Shown: positions 32,721 through 41,637 of the stretch, piece by piece
Position numbering within the stretch: position 1 is the stretch's first letter
Layout: every line of letters starts with the position of its first letter
DNA from: Pseudomonas sediminis
Lineage (GTDB): Bacteria; Pseudomonadota; Gammaproteobacteria; Pseudomonadales; Pseudomonadaceae
DNA: 64,000 nucleotides
Direction of reading: 5' to 3'
Assembly (NCBI RefSeq): GCF_002741105.1
Contig: NZ_NIQU01000007.1
Location: forward strand, 248,001 to 312,000
Notes under the pieces: generated by a model
What the model was told of the DNA's origin: nothing
Databases searched by the model: none
Seen by the model: only the letters and a program-made list of their open reading frames with translations
Program-made: the position numbers and the translations under genes

Positions 32721-33183
32721 GTTCCAAGTCATCCTCTTTCAACCGGAAATTCCACCCAATACCGGCAACATTATCAGGCTGTGCGCCAACAGCGGCTGCC
32801 AGCTGCATTTGATCGAGCCACTGGGCTTCGAGCTGGACGACAAGCGCCTGCGCCGCGCCGGCCTGGATTATCACGAATACGCCACGCTCAAGCGCCACCC
32901 GGACCTGCAGAGTTGCCTCGAGAGCCTCGGCCAGCCGCGCGTTTTCGCCTTCACCACCAAGGGTTCGCAACCGTTCCACGAGATCGCCTACCAGCCCGGC
33001 GACGCCTTCCTGTTCGGCCCGGAAAGCTGCGGCCTGCCAGAAGAGGTGCGCAACGCCCTGCCACCCGAGCAGCGCGTACGCCTACCCATGCGCGCCGGTT
33101 GCCGCAGTCTGAATCTATCCAATACCGTGGCCGTCACCGTTTACGAAGCCTGGCGGCAGAACGGCTTCGGTGGCGCCGACTAA
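32719..33183 (+). CDS. trmL: tRNA (cytidine/uridine-2'-O)-methyltransferase TrmL
   Basis: TrmL methylates the 2'-OH of the wobble nucleotide 34 in tRNA-Leu isoacceptors. The 154-aa SPOUT enzyme has the standard length. Motif 1 is in ILFQPEIPPNTGNIIRLCANSG, motif 2 is FLFGPESCGLP and motif 3 is RLPMRAGCRSLNLSNTVAVTVYEAWR, the knot region that binds AdoMet. GGAG lies 7 nt upstream of the ATG. Its start overlaps head-to-head with the ATG of the minus-strand membrane protein. A bidirectional terminator separates it from the convergent secB. Confidence 0.95.
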   Translation: MFQVILFQPEIPPNTGNIIRLCANSGCQLHLIEPLGFELDDKRLRRAGLDYHEYATLKRHPDLQSCLESLGQPRVFAFTTKGSQPFHEIAYQPGDAFLFGPESCGLPEEVRNALPPEQRVRLPMRAGCRSLNLSNTVAVTVYEAWRQNGFGGAD

Positions 33184-33200
33184 GGCCGCGAGCGGACACA

Positions 33201-33226
33201 AAAAAGCGCCCCGAGGGGCGCTTTTT
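33201..33226. terminator. Bidirectional terminator between trmL and secB
   Basis: AAAAAGCGCCCC (33201-33212) and GGGGCGCTTTTT (33215-33226) form a perfect 12-bp stem with a 2-nt loop and T-tracts on both strands. It serves the convergent genes trmL (+) and secB (-). Confidence 0.93.
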
Positions 33227-33244
33227 CATGCAACCGAGCCGCGC

Positions 33245-33730
33245 TTAGTGCGCAGTGCTCTCGCCGGCTTGCTGCATGCGCTGCAGCTCCTGGGCGTACA
33301 GTGCGTCGAAGTTCACCGGCGACAGCATCAGCGCCGGGAACGAGCCACGGGTCACCAGGCTGTCCAGCGCTTCGCGAGCGTAAGGGAACAGGATGTTCGG
33401 GCAGAACGCGCCGAGGGTGTGGCTCATCGATGCAGCGTCAAGGCCCTTGATCAGGAAGATGCCAGCCTGCTGCACTTCAGCGATGAAAGCGACTTCTTCG
33501 CCATTTTTCACGGTCACCGACAGGGTCAGCACCACTTCGTGGAAGTCGCCTTCCAGCGCTTTCTGGCGGGTGTTCAGGTCCAGGCCAACGCTCGGCGTCC
33601 ACTCCTGGCGGAAGATTTCCGGGCTCTTCGGCGCTTCGAAGGACAGGTCCTTGACGTAGATGCGCTGCAGGGAGAATTGCGGATTCTGCGATTCGTCAGC
33701 GGCTGCGCCGCTGTTGGCTTGCTCGGTCAT
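33245..33730 (-). CDS. secB: Protein-export chaperone SecB
   Basis: SecB keeps preproteins unfolded and delivers them to SecA at the SecYEG translocon. The 161-aa protein has the family core: [87 protein letters not shown]. The ATG at 33730 is taken for its N-terminus [17 protein letters not shown], typical of pseudomonads. It is 28 bp downstream of grx and in the same direction, giving a rhodanese-grx-secB operon that is conserved in gammaproteobacteria. Confidence 0.97.
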   Translation of the reverse strand: MTEQANSGAAADESQNPQFSLQRIYVKDLSFEAPKSPEIFRQEWTPSVGLDLNTRQKALEGDFHEVVLTLSVTVKNGEEVAFIAEVQQAGIFLIKGLDAASMSHTLGAFCPNILFPYAREALDSLVTRGSFPALMLSPVNFDALYAQELQRMQQAGESTAH

Positions 33731-33758
33731 GGCGTTTGCCTTCCTTAACGTTGAGGTT

Positions 33759-34019
33759 TCAAGCGGGGCTCTGCAGCAGCGCATCGAGCTTGCCGGCGCG
33801 CTCCAGGGCATAGAGGTCGTCACAGCCACCCACGTGGGTGCTGCCGATCCAGATTTGCGGCACCGAGGTGCGCCCGGCCTTGCGGGTCATCTCCGCGCGG
33901 ATGGCCGGCTGGCCGTCGACGCGGATTTCCTCGAAGTCCACCCCTTTGCTGGCCAGCAGTTGCTTGGCACGCATGCAGTAGGGGCACCAATCGCTGGAGT
34001 AGACGACCACGCTGGCCAT
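33759..34019 (-). CDS. grxC: Glutaredoxin 3
   Basis: 86-aa dithiol glutaredoxin that reduces protein disulfides and mixed disulfides with glutathione. The active site CPYC is in [15 protein letters not shown], the cis-Pro is in [10 protein letters not shown], and the glutathione-binding [10 protein letters not shown] follows. The length equals GrxC. It sits between the rhodanese-like gene (1 bp upstream) and secB (28 bp downstream) on the same strand, so translation is probably coupled to the upstream gene. Confidence 0.96.
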   Translation of the reverse strand: MASVVVYSSDWCPYCMRAKQLLASKGVDFEEIRVDGQPAIRAEMTRKAGRTSVPQIWIGSTHVGGCDDLYALERAGKLDALLQSPA

Positions 34020-34020
34020 A

Positions 34021-34434
34021 TCACTTCACCAGCGGCAGGTTGTCGCCACGCCAGGTGGCAATACCACCGGACAGCTTGGCAGCGGTGAAACCGGCCTTTT
34101 TCAGTTCGCGGGCGATGCTGCCGGCGTGCTGCCCCATGGCGTCGACCACGACAATGGTCTTGGTCTTGTGCTTCTCCAGCTCGGCGATGCGTGCGACCAC
34201 CTTGTCGTAGGGGATGTGCAGGGAATCGACGATATGGCCGGCGGAGAAATCCTTCTGCGCACGCACGTCGAGCACCACGCCCTTGTCGCTGTTGACCAGC
34301 GCAGTGAGCTCGCGGCTCGACAGGCTCTGCCCGCCCTTGCGCATTTCGGTGACGATCAGCAACACCAGCAGAACGGCGAACATTCCACTCAGTACGTAGT
34401 GGTTGATGATGAATTCAATCAGGTTGGCGAACAT
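34021..34434 (-). CDS. Membrane-anchored rhodanese-like protein (YibN family), lacking the catalytic Cys
   Basis: 137-aa protein with one N-terminal membrane segment (MFANLIEFIINHYVLSGMFAVLLVLLIVTE) and a C-terminal rhodanese fold (VVLDVRAQKDFSAGHIVDSLHIPY, followed by GGIATWRGDNLP). Active rhodaneses have a Cys in the loop after the strand ending IVVV; here the loop reads VDAMGQHAGSIA with no Cys, so sulfurtransferase activity is unlikely. It is the first gene of the rhodanese-grxC-secB run and divergent from gpmI. The function in this context is unknown, perhaps in protein export or membrane protein assembly. Confidence 0.9.
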   Translation of the reverse strand: MFANLIEFIINHYVLSGMFAVLLVLLIVTEMRKGGQSLSSRELTALVNSDKGVVLDVRAQKDFSAGHIVDSLHIPYDKVVARIAELEKHKTKTIVVVDAMGQHAGSIARELKKAGFTAAKLSGGIATWRGDNLPLVK

Positions 34435-34581
34435 CTATATGGCCCAGGACGGTAAAATGCCGGCCAGTATACACAGGCCCACAGGTCGGCCAAACCCCGT
34501 CTGGCAGTGACGCGCCAGGCGCTTGGCCCTAAAATGCCGGGCTGTTCCATTGCCCCCTCAGACGCAGAGCGAGCCAGTTTA

Positions 34582-36114
34582 ATGAGTGCCACGCCAAAAC
34601 CCTTGGTTCTGATCATCCTCGACGGCTTCGGTCACAGCGACAAACCCGAGTACAACGCCATCTACGCTGCCAACACGCCGGTGTACGACCGCCTGCGCGC
34701 CAACTACCCGCACGGCCTGATCTCCGGCAGCGGCATGGACGTCGGCCTGCCGGACGGGCAGATGGGCAACTCCGAAGTCGGCCACATGAACCTCGGCGCT
34801 GGCCGCGTGGTGTACCAGGACTTCACTCGCGTGACCAAGGCGATTCGTGACGGCGAGTTCTTCGACAACGCCACGATCAACCAGGCCGTGGACAAGGCCG
34901 TGACCGCCGGCAAGGCCGTGCACATCCTCGGCCTGCTCTCCGATGGTGGCGTGCACAGCCACCAGGATCATATCGTCGCCATGGCCGAACTGGCCGCCAA
35001 GCGCGGCGCCGAGAAGATCTACCTGCACGCCTTCCTGGATGGCCGCGACACCCCACCGAAAAGCGCGCAGCCATCCATCGAACTGCTCGACGCAGCCTTC
35101 GCCCGCCTCGGCAAGGGCCGTATCGCCAGCCTCACCGGCCGCTACTTCGCCATGGATCGCGACAACCGCTGGGATCGCGTACAGCAAGCCTACGAGCTGA
35201 TCGTCGACGGCAATGGCCAGTTCAACACCGCCACTGCCGTTGAAGGCCTGCAGGCCGCCTATGAGCGCGGCGAGAGCGACGAGTTCGTTAAGGCCACCAC
35301 CGTCGGCACGCCGGTACAGGTCGAGGACGGCGACGCCGTGGTGTTCATGAACTTCCGCGCCGACCGTGCCCGCGAGCTGACTCGCGCCTTCGTCGAGCCC
35401 GGCTTCAAGGAGTTCGAGCGCAAGCGCGCACCGCAGGTCGGTTTCGTCATGCTCACCCAGTACGCGGCGAGCATCAAAGCGCCCAGCGCCTTCGCCCCGG
35501 AAGCGCTGACCAACGTGCTCGGCGAATACCTGGCGAAGAACGGCAAGACCCAACTGCGCATCGCCGAGACCGAGAAATACGCCCACGTCACCTTCTTCTT
35601 CTCCGGCGGCCGCGAAGAGCCGTTCGAGGGTGAAGAACGCATCCTGATTCCGTCGCCGAACGTCGCCACCTACGACCTGCAGCCAGAAATGAGCGCACCG
35701 GCAGTCACCGACAAGATCGTCGATGCCATCGAAAATCAGCGCTATGACGTGATCATCGTCAACTACGCCAACGGCGATATGGTTGGCCACACCGGCGTAT
35801 TCGAGGCAGCAGTCAAGGCTGTGGAAACCCTCGACAGTTGCGTCGGCCGCATCACCGAGGCGCTGGCGAAGGTCGGCGGCGAAGCGCTGATCACCGCCGA
35901 TCACGGCAACGTCGAGCAGATGGAAGACGAGTGCACCGGCCAGGCGCACACTGCGCATACCTGCGAGCCGGTGCCATTCATCTACGTCGGCGAACGTCCG
36001 GCACGCATCCGCGAAGGCGGTGTACTGGCCGACGTGGCGCCAACCCTGCTCAAGCTGATGGGCATGGAAAAACCGGCCGAAATGACCGGCAAGACTATCG
36101 TCGAGCTGCAGTAA
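34582..36114 (+). CDS. gpmI: Cofactor-independent phosphoglycerate mutase
   Basis: GpmI interconverts 3- and 2-phosphoglycerate without 2,3-bisphosphoglycerate. The 510-aa length is standard. The nucleophile Ser is in [15 protein letters not shown] (about residues 60-75), preceded by the metal-binding [11 protein letters not shown]. Further metal ligands lie in HGNVEQM and [10 protein letters not shown] near the C-terminus, and [14 protein letters not shown] is typical. The ATG at 34582 is taken because the earlier in-frame ATG at 34507 would add an atypical 25-aa tail. A strong terminator follows the stop. Confidence 0.97.
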   Translation: MSATPKPLVLIILDGFGHSDKPEYNAIYAANTPVYDRLRANYPHGLISGSGMDVGLPDGQMGNSEVGHMNLGAGRVVYQDFTRVTKAIRDGEFFDNATINQAVDKAVTAGKAVHILGLLSDGGVHSHQDHIVAMAELAAKRGAEKIYLHAFLDGRDTPPKSAQPSIELLDAAFARLGKGRIASLTGRYFAMDRDNRWDRVQQAYELIVDGNGQFNTATAVEGLQAAYERGESDEFVKATTVGTPVQVEDGDAVVFMNFRADRARELTRAFVEPGFKEFERKRAPQVGFVMLTQYAASIKAPSAFAPEALTNVLGEYLAKNGKTQLRIAETEKYAHVTFFFSGGREEPFEGEERILIPSPNVATYDLQPEMSAPAVTDKIVDAIENQRYDVIIVNYANGDMVGHTGVFEAAVKAVETLDSCVGRITEALAKVGGEALITADHGNVEQMEDECTGQAHTAHTCEPVPFIYVGERPARIREGGVLADVAPTLLKLMGMEKPAEMTGKTIVELQ

Positions 36115-36129
36115 TCGACAGAAAACAAG

Positions 36130-36166
36130 AAACGCCCCGCGCCATCAGGCCTGGGGCGTTTTTTTT
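36130..36166 (+). terminator. Intrinsic terminator of gpmI
   Basis: AAACGCCCC (36130-36138) pairs with GGGGCGTTT (36153-36161) around a 14-nt loop and is followed by a run of T (eight in total including the stem end). It lies 16 bp after the gpmI stop. Confidence 0.88.
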
Positions 36167-36221
36167 GCCCGGCAGCGCGGGCATACTAGGCCTCAATTCG
36201 CCCTCCGGTGTCGCCTCGCCC

Positions 36222-37472
36222 ATGCTTCGCATCCTTGTCCTGATTCTGCTCAGCAGCCTGATCGCTCCGGCCATCGCCGACGAGCGTGCCGATACCCAGC
36301 GCCAGCTGGAAGCAGCACGCCAGGACGTGGCCGAGTTGCAGAAACTGCTGAAAAAACTGCAGCAGGAAAAATCCGGTGTGCAGCAGCAGTTGAAGAAGAC
36401 CGAGACCGAGATGGGCGACCTGGAAGGTCAGGTCAAGGAACTGCAGCGCGAGCTCAAGGGCAGCGAGCAAGAAATCCAGCGCCTGGATCAGGAGAAAAAA
36501 AAACTCCAGGGCGCGCGCACTGAACAGCAGCGGCTGATCGCCATCCAGGCCCGCGCCGCCTATCAGAGCGGCCGCCAGGAGTACGTCAAGCTGCTGCTCA
36601 ACCAGCAGAACCCGGAAAAATTCTCGCGCACCCTCACCTATTACGACTACCTCAGTCAGGCTCGCCTCGAGCAGCTCGCAGCATTCAACGAGACTCTGCG
36701 CCAGCTGGCCAACGTCGAGCAGGAAATCACTAGCCATCAGGCCCAGTTGCAGGCGCAGAAGGCCGGCCTGGACGAACGTCACGCCAAGCTTGCCGAGGCG
36801 CGCAAGGAGCGCCAGCAGGCCCTGGCCAAGCTAAACAGCGACTTCGCCACCCGCGACCAGCGACTCAAGGCGCGCCAGCAGGAGCAGGCCGAACTGGGCC
36901 GTGTACTGAAGACCATCGAGGAAACCCTGGCCCGCCAGGCGCGTGAAGCCGAGGAAGCGCGCAAGCGCGCCCTGGCAGCGCAGCAGGCAGAGCAGGCGCG
37001 GCCTGGCAGACAGCAGAGCAGCCAACCAAGCGGTCCGTTGGTGACGTCCGGCGCTATCTACGGCGGACCTTTCGCCAGTGCACGCGGCAAGCTGCCGTGG
37101 CCCGTCGATGGCCGATTGGTAGCACGCTACGGAACCCCACGTGGCGGCGACGCTCGTACTAAATGGGACGGCGTGCTGATCGGCGCACCCGCCGGCAGCC
37201 AGGTACGCGCCGTGCATGGTGGTCGAGTGGTATTCGCCGACTGGTTGCGTGGCGCCGGTCTGTTGGTCATTCTCGACCATGGCAATGGTTATCTGAGCCT
37301 ATATGGCCACAACCAGAACCTGCTCAAGAGTGCCGGAGATGTGGTCAAAGCCGGCGAGCCCATCGCCACCGTTGGTAGCAGCGGTGGTCAGGAAACATCG
37401 GCACTGTACTTCGCCATTCGCCAGAACGGTCGTCCGAGTGATCCGGCACAGTGGTGCCGCGCGCAGGGATAA
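36222..37472 (+). CDS. EnvC-like murein hydrolase activator (coiled coil plus degenerate LytM)
   Basis: 416-aa periplasmic protein. It has a signal peptide (MLRILVLILLSSLIAPAIAD), then a long coiled coil (residues about 20-265, with QRQLEAARQDVAELQKLLKKLQQEK and similar heptads) and a C-terminal LytM/M23 domain (about 300-416; LVILDHGNGYLSLYGHNQNLL). The zinc ligands of active M23 peptidases are not in place: the first His position is Trp in TKWDGVLIG, and the final HxH motif is ALYFAIR. That is the EnvC condition, a degenerate domain that activates cell-wall amidases (AmiA/B) at the septum. It is 46 bp upstream of ctpA in the same direction. Confidence 0.9.
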   Translation: MLRILVLILLSSLIAPAIADERADTQRQLEAARQDVAELQKLLKKLQQEKSGVQQQLKKTETEMGDLEGQVKELQRELKGSEQEIQRLDQEKKKLQGARTEQQRLIAIQARAAYQSGRQEYVKLLLNQQNPEKFSRTLTYYDYLSQARLEQLAAFNETLRQLANVEQEITSHQAQLQAQKAGLDERHAKLAEARKERQQALAKLNSDFATRDQRLKARQQEQAELGRVLKTIEETLARQAREAEEARKRALAAQQAEQARPGRQQSSQPSGPLVTSGAIYGGPFASARGKLPWPVDGRLVARYGTPRGGDARTKWDGVLIGAPAGSQVRAVHGGRVVFADWLRGAGLLVILDHGNGYLSLYGHNQNLLKSAGDVVKAGEPIATVGSSGGQETSALYFAIRQNGRPSDPAQWCRAQG

Positions 37473-37518
37473 TCAGGCCGAGAGCCTGATAGCGCCTCAT
37501 CCATTTAGGAGTTTTTTC

Positions 37519-38835
37519 ATGTCTCATCGCTTCCGCCCCACCTGCCTGGCCCTGGCCCTCGGGCTGCTGCTCGGCGCTCCAGCCCTGCACGCCGCCGAGC
37601 CTGCCCCCGCGCCAGCACAGGCGGCGAGCGGCAAGGCCCCTCTGCCGCTGGATGATCTGCGTACCTTCGCCGAGGTTATGGACCGCATCAAGGCCGCTTA
37701 CGTCGAGCCAGTCAGCGACAAGACCCTGCTGGAAAATGCCATCAAGGGCATGCTCAGCAACCTCGACCCGCATTCGGCCTACCTCGAGCCGGAAGCCTTC
37801 GCCGAGCTGCAGGAAAGCACCAGCGGTGAATTCGGCGGCCTGGGCATCGAGGTCGGCATGGAGGACGGCTTCGTCAAGGTGGTTTCGCCCATCGACGACA
37901 CGCCCGCCTCGAAAGCCGGCATCCAGCCTGGCGACCTGATCGTCAAGATCGACGGCCAGCCGACCAAGGGCCTGTCGATGATGGAAGCCGTGGACAAGAT
38001 GCGCGGCAAGGCCGGCAGCAAGATCGAGCTGACCCTGGTGCGTGACGGCGGTCGCCCGTTCGACCTGACCCTGACCCGTGCGGTGATCAAGGTGCGCAGC
38101 GTGAAGAGCCAGATACTCGAAGACGGCTACGGCTATCTGCGCATCTCGCAATTCCAGGTCAACACCGGCGAGGAAGTGGGCAAGGCACTGACCAAACTGC
38201 GCCAGGAAAACGGCAACAAGAAGCTGCGCGGCCTGGTCATGGACCTGCGCAACAACCCGGGCGGTGTGCTGCAGGCAGCCGTGGAAGTGACCGACCACTT
38301 CCTCAAGAGCGGCCTGATCGTCTACACCGAAGGCCGCCTGGCCAACTCCGAACTGCGCTTCAACGCCGACCCGGCCGATGCCAGCGAAGGCGTACCGCTG
38401 GTGGTGCTGATCAACGGCGGCAGCGCCTCGGCGTCGGAGATCGTCGCTGGTGCACTGCAGGATCACAAGCGCGCGGTACTGATGGGCACCGACAGCTTCG
38501 GCAAGGGTTCGGTACAGACCGTGCTGCCGCTGAACAACGATCGCGCCCTGAAGCTCACCACGGCGCTGTACTTCACCCCTAACGGCCGCTCGATCCAGGC
38601 TCAGGGCATCATCCCTGACATCGAAGTAGCGCGCGCCAAGCTCACCCGCGAGCAGGACAGCGAGGGCATCAAGGAAGCGGATCTGCAGGGCCACCTGGGC
38701 AATGGCAACGGCGGCGCGGATCGCCCGAGCAAGGCCGCCCAGGCCGCACGCGCCGAGCGCCCGCAGGACGACGACTACCAACTGAGCCAGGCACTGAACC
38801 TGCTCAAGGGGCTGAGCGTCACACGCGGTAACTGA
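37519..38835 (+). CDS. ctpA: Carboxy-terminal processing protease CtpA
   Basis: Periplasmic S41 serine protease. The 438-aa length and the signal peptide (CLALALGLLLGAPALHA) suit CtpA. The N-terminal part is followed by a PDZ domain (FGGLGIEVGMEDGFVKVV to GDLIVKIDGQPT). The catalytic pair is Ser304 in NGGSASASEIVAGA and Lys329 in DSFGKGSVQTV, 25 residues apart as in other Ctp proteases. In P. aeruginosa CtpA acts with an adaptor lipoprotein to degrade murein endopeptidases. A strong AGGAG lies 8 nt upstream of the ATG. The envC-like gene is just upstream, so the two may be cotranscribed. A perfect 14-bp terminator follows. Confidence 0.95.
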   Translation: MSHRFRPTCLALALGLLLGAPALHAAEPAPAPAQAASGKAPLPLDDLRTFAEVMDRIKAAYVEPVSDKTLLENAIKGMLSNLDPHSAYLEPEAFAELQESTSGEFGGLGIEVGMEDGFVKVVSPIDDTPASKAGIQPGDLIVKIDGQPTKGLSMMEAVDKMRGKAGSKIELTLVRDGGRPFDLTLTRAVIKVRSVKSQILEDGYGYLRISQFQVNTGEEVGKALTKLRQENGNKKLRGLVMDLRNNPGGVLQAAVEVTDHFLKSGLIVYTEGRLANSELRFNADPADASEGVPLVVLINGGSASASEIVAGALQDHKRAVLMGTDSFGKGSVQTVLPLNNDRALKLTTALYFTPNGRSIQAQGIIPDIEVARAKLTREQDSEGIKEADLQGHLGNGNGGADRPSKAAQAARAERPQDDDYQLSQALNLLKGLSVTRGN

Positions 38836-38852
38836 GGCGATACGGCAATATG

Positions 38853-38882
38853 AAAAAGCCCGGACAACTGTCCGGGCTTTTT
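38853..38882. terminator. Terminator of ctpA
   Basis: AAAAAGCCCGGACA (38853-38866) and TGTCCGGGCTTTTT (38869-38882) form a perfect 14-bp stem with a 2-nt loop and T-tracts on both strands. It follows the ctpA stop by 17 bp and faces the convergent binding-protein gene. Confidence 0.92.
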
Positions 38883-38977
38883 CATGTCAACGCGCTTTGC
38901 GGCGACTTACACACCTCGTAGGGTGCGCCATGCGCACCGAGCCCGACGCCAGGGTCGGAGCTCTAGAGCCACAGAGG

Positions 38978-39733
38978 TTACAGATAGTTCTCGGTAATAT
39001 CGTCGATGAAGCCTTCGCTGCGCAGCTCGTCCAACGCCTTCTGCAGGCGCTCGACCACCTCGTCCGGAGTGTCCTTGTTCAGGGCCAGGTACAGCTCGGC
39101 CTCCCTGAAGCGCAGCACGGTATTGAGACCGGTGACGTCTTCCTGCTTGGCCAGATAACGGCCAACCGGGTCGGTAGTGGCCCACAGGTCGATTTGCCCA
39201 CGCACCAGCTTCTTCACGTTCTCCTGATCACGCAGGGCGTTGATCGGCGCCAGGCCCTGGCTCTCCAGGTTCTGGCTGACGGCATCGTTCTTGTAGGCAC
39301 CGATACGGTACTTGGCCGCGTCCTGCAGGCTCGACACCTTGATGTCGTTACCCGGCGCGGCAAGCAGCACCCAGCCGGTCTTGGCGATCGGACCGACCCA
39401 TTTGAACAGCGGCTTGCGCTCCTCGGTGTAAGTGGTGGAGAACAGACCGTAGTTGGGTTTGTCCAGCGTCAGGCGATACAGGCGGTCCCAGGGGAAACGC
39501 AGGGTCAGGGTGTAGTCGATACCGGCACGCTTGAACATCTCGCGCACGATGTCGGCGCTGATGCCGTCGATGCCGTCGTCACGGGCGAAGTTCTTGTCGT
39601 CCACCGCCATGTTGAAGGGCGGGAAATTCTCGGTCAGCAGCACCACCTTGTAATCCTGCGGCAACTCCGCATGCGCGGAACCGCAGAGCATGAACAAGGC
39701 GACAAACAGGCTTTTCTTCAGAGTATTCAGCAT
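38978..39733 (-). CDS. Periplasmic amino acid binding protein (SBP_bac_3), paralogue C
   Basis: 251-aa protein with a signal peptide (MLNTLKKSLFVALFMLCGSAHA) and a type 3 solute-binding domain. Visible family features are VVLLTENFPPFNMAV, GISADIVREMFKRAGIDYTLTLRFPWDRLY, and the DQENVKKLVRGQIDLWATTD segment. It is the third of three adjacent genes on the minus strand that share this architecture (38978-39733, 39867-40622, 40707-41441), each with its own signal peptide. No permease or ATPase is encoded next to them. The ligand is unknown. The start at 39733 is preferred over two upstream ATGs because it gives the same signal peptide pattern as the paralogues. Confidence 0.88.
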   Translation of the reverse strand: MLNTLKKSLFVALFMLCGSAHAELPQDYKVVLLTENFPPFNMAVDDKNFARDDGIDGISADIVREMFKRAGIDYTLTLRFPWDRLYRLTLDKPNYGLFSTTYTEERKPLFKWVGPIAKTGWVLLAAPGNDIKVSSLQDAAKYRIGAYKNDAVSQNLESQGLAPINALRDQENVKKLVRGQIDLWATTDPVGRYLAKQEDVTGLNTVLRFREAELYLALNKDTPDEVVERLQKALDELRSEGFIDDITENYL

Positions 39734-39866
39734 AAGACGTACCGCTCGCATGATTTTGGTTATGGCTAGCGACATCCTTGCATGGGCCCGAGCCCGATCA
39801 TTGGCACTCAGTGGCTCTGCCATCCATGGCAAGCGACCGGCTCGTGGCCGGTCGCGTGTTCGGTGC

Positions 39867-40622
39867 TTACAGGTAGTTGTTCAGCGTCGCGTCGACGAAG
39901 CCTTCGCTGCGCATCTGATCCAGCGCCGCCTGCAGCTTGGCGACGATCTCGTCAGGCATTTCCTTGTTCAGCGCCAGGTACAGCTCGGCGCTGTCGAAGC
40001 GCAACACCGTGCGCAGACCGGAGACACCTTCTTGCTTGGCCAGGTAGCGGCCAGCAGGGTCGCCCGTGGCCCAGAGGTCGATTTGCCCGGCCACCAGCTT
40101 GCGTGCATTTTCCTGGTCACGCAACGAGGTGCTGTGCTCCACGCCCTTGTCGGTCAGGTATTCGGAGATGGCATCGCCTTTATAGGCACCGATGCGATAC
40201 TGCTTGGCCTCATCCAGACTGGTCAGATTGATCGAGCTGTCAGCCTTGGCCAGCAGTACCCAGTCGTCAGGACCGATAGGGCCAACCCATTTGAACAGTT
40301 GCTCACGCTCCGGCAGGCGCGCGGTAACGAACACGCCATAACCCGGTTTTTCCAGCGCCAGCTTGTAGATGCGATCCCAGGGGAAACGCAGGGTCAGGTT
40401 GTACTTGATCCCGGCACGCTTGAACATCTCTCTGACCACATCCGCGGCAATGCCGTCGATATTGTCTTCCTGAGCGAAGTTCTTACCGTTGATCGCCATG
40501 TTGTAGGGCGGGAAGTTCTCGGTCAGCAGGACCACGGTGTAGTTCGGGTCCACTTCGGCGCGCACCGCACCAGCGAGCACCATAAGGGTGCCAGCGAACG
40601 CGGTCAGCAGACGTTTGAACAT
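39867..40622 (-). CDS. Periplasmic amino acid binding protein (SBP_bac_3), paralogue B
   Basis: 251-aa middle member of the tandem trio. Signal peptide MFKRLLTAFAGTLMVLAGAVRA, then VVLLTENFPPYNMAINGKNF, GIAADVVREMFKRAGIKYNLTLRFPWDRIY and LRDQENARKLVAGQIDLWATGDPAGRYLAKQEGV. These blocks align closely with those of paralogue C, so the pair arose by recent duplication. A 133-bp gap separates it from paralogue C and 84 bp from paralogue A. The ligand is not predictable; the absence of a neighbouring transporter suggests either a sensor role or use of a distant permease. Confidence 0.88.
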   Translation of the reverse strand: MFKRLLTAFAGTLMVLAGAVRAEVDPNYTVVLLTENFPPYNMAINGKNFAQEDNIDGIAADVVREMFKRAGIKYNLTLRFPWDRIYKLALEKPGYGVFVTARLPEREQLFKWVGPIGPDDWVLLAKADSSINLTSLDEAKQYRIGAYKGDAISEYLTDKGVEHSTSLRDQENARKLVAGQIDLWATGDPAGRYLAKQEGVSGLRTVLRFDSAELYLALNKEMPDEIVAKLQAALDQMRSEGFVDATLNNYL

Positions 40623-40706
40623 GACATTTCTCTTTCTGTGAAAAGGCAGACCGCATCAGGATAACCGCCGTGCCCTCCCCGGCCCAGCGATTACTGGCAG
40701 TTTGCC

Positions 40707-41441
40707 TCAGTAGCGCGCCTCGATATTCTTCAGCGCACCCTCGGCTCGCAGCGAATCCAGTGCACTTTGCAACTTCTGCACCAGCTCGTCAGAGGTCTGC
40801 AGGTTGAGCGCCAGGTAGAGATCGGCAGTGTGAAGCTTCTGCACCATCTTGAGGTTCTCCACGCCTTCTTGGCGCGCGACGAAACGCCCCGCCTGATCAG
40901 AAGTGACCCACAGATCGATCTGCCCGCGCTCCAGTTTGCGCACGTTCTCGGTATCACGCAGCGCTGTTTGCACCTCTATGCCCTTGTCGAGCAAAAAACG
41001 AGTCTTGGCATCGCCCTTGTAGCCACCAATGCGGTAACGCCGGGCATCCTCCAGCGAGCCCAACTGGATGGTGCTGTCACCCTTGGCGAACAGCACCCAA
41101 TCGTTGCTCGCGATCGGCCCGACCCACTTGAATAGCTTTTCACGCTCGGCCGTGCGCGCCGTCGAGAACAGACCATAACCGGCATCATCCAGGGTCTGCT
41201 GGTAAACGCGCTGCCAGGGGAAACGCAGGATCAGTTTGCAATCGACTTCGGCTCGCTCGCAGACGGCGCGCAGGATATCGGCACTGATACCGGTAACGTT
41301 GTCGTCACGGGCGAAGTTGTTGCCAGCGACCGACATGTTGAACGGCGGCAGGTTCTCTGTAAGCAGTACCAGCGACTCTGCGCGCGCAAGGCTGAGGCCG
41401 CAGGTGAGGGCCAGGATGGTCACGAATCGAAGAAGGAACAT
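40707..41441 (-). CDS. Periplasmic amino acid binding protein (SBP_bac_3), paralogue A
   Basis: 244-aa member of the trio and the most divergent. Signal peptide MFLLRFVTILALTCGLSLARA, then LVLLTENLPPFNMSVAGNNFARDD, GISADILRAVCERAEVDCKLILRFPWQRVY and DTENVRKLERGQIDLWVTSDQAGRFVARQEGV. It has two cysteines (in VCERAEVDCK) that could form a disulfide, absent from the other two. GGAG lies 6 nt before the ATG. It is the first of the three genes in transcription order, downstream of a 196-bp gap that follows hisF. Confidence 0.87.
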   Translation of the reverse strand: MFLLRFVTILALTCGLSLARAESLVLLTENLPPFNMSVAGNNFARDDNVTGISADILRAVCERAEVDCKLILRFPWQRVYQQTLDDAGYGLFSTARTAEREKLFKWVGPIASNDWVLFAKGDSTIQLGSLEDARRYRIGGYKGDAKTRFLLDKGIEVQTALRDTENVRKLERGQIDLWVTSDQAGRFVARQEGVENLKMVQKLHTADLYLALNLQTSDELVQKLQSALDSLRAEGALKNIEARY

Positions 41442-41637
41442 GCAGACTCCGTGTCGAAAATGCTCAGCAAAAGATGACCCTCCGCAATCGCGGGAGCCAA
41501 GGATTCAGGGATGTGAAGTCAATGGTAGCCAGATCGCTGGCACTTTGCCGTCGACTCGCCCGCAGCTTTGCCCGAAAGCAGCGTCATTCGGGCGATACGG
41601 GGCGCTCAGAGCCGCTTGCAGCCCGAGCGCCTACCGA

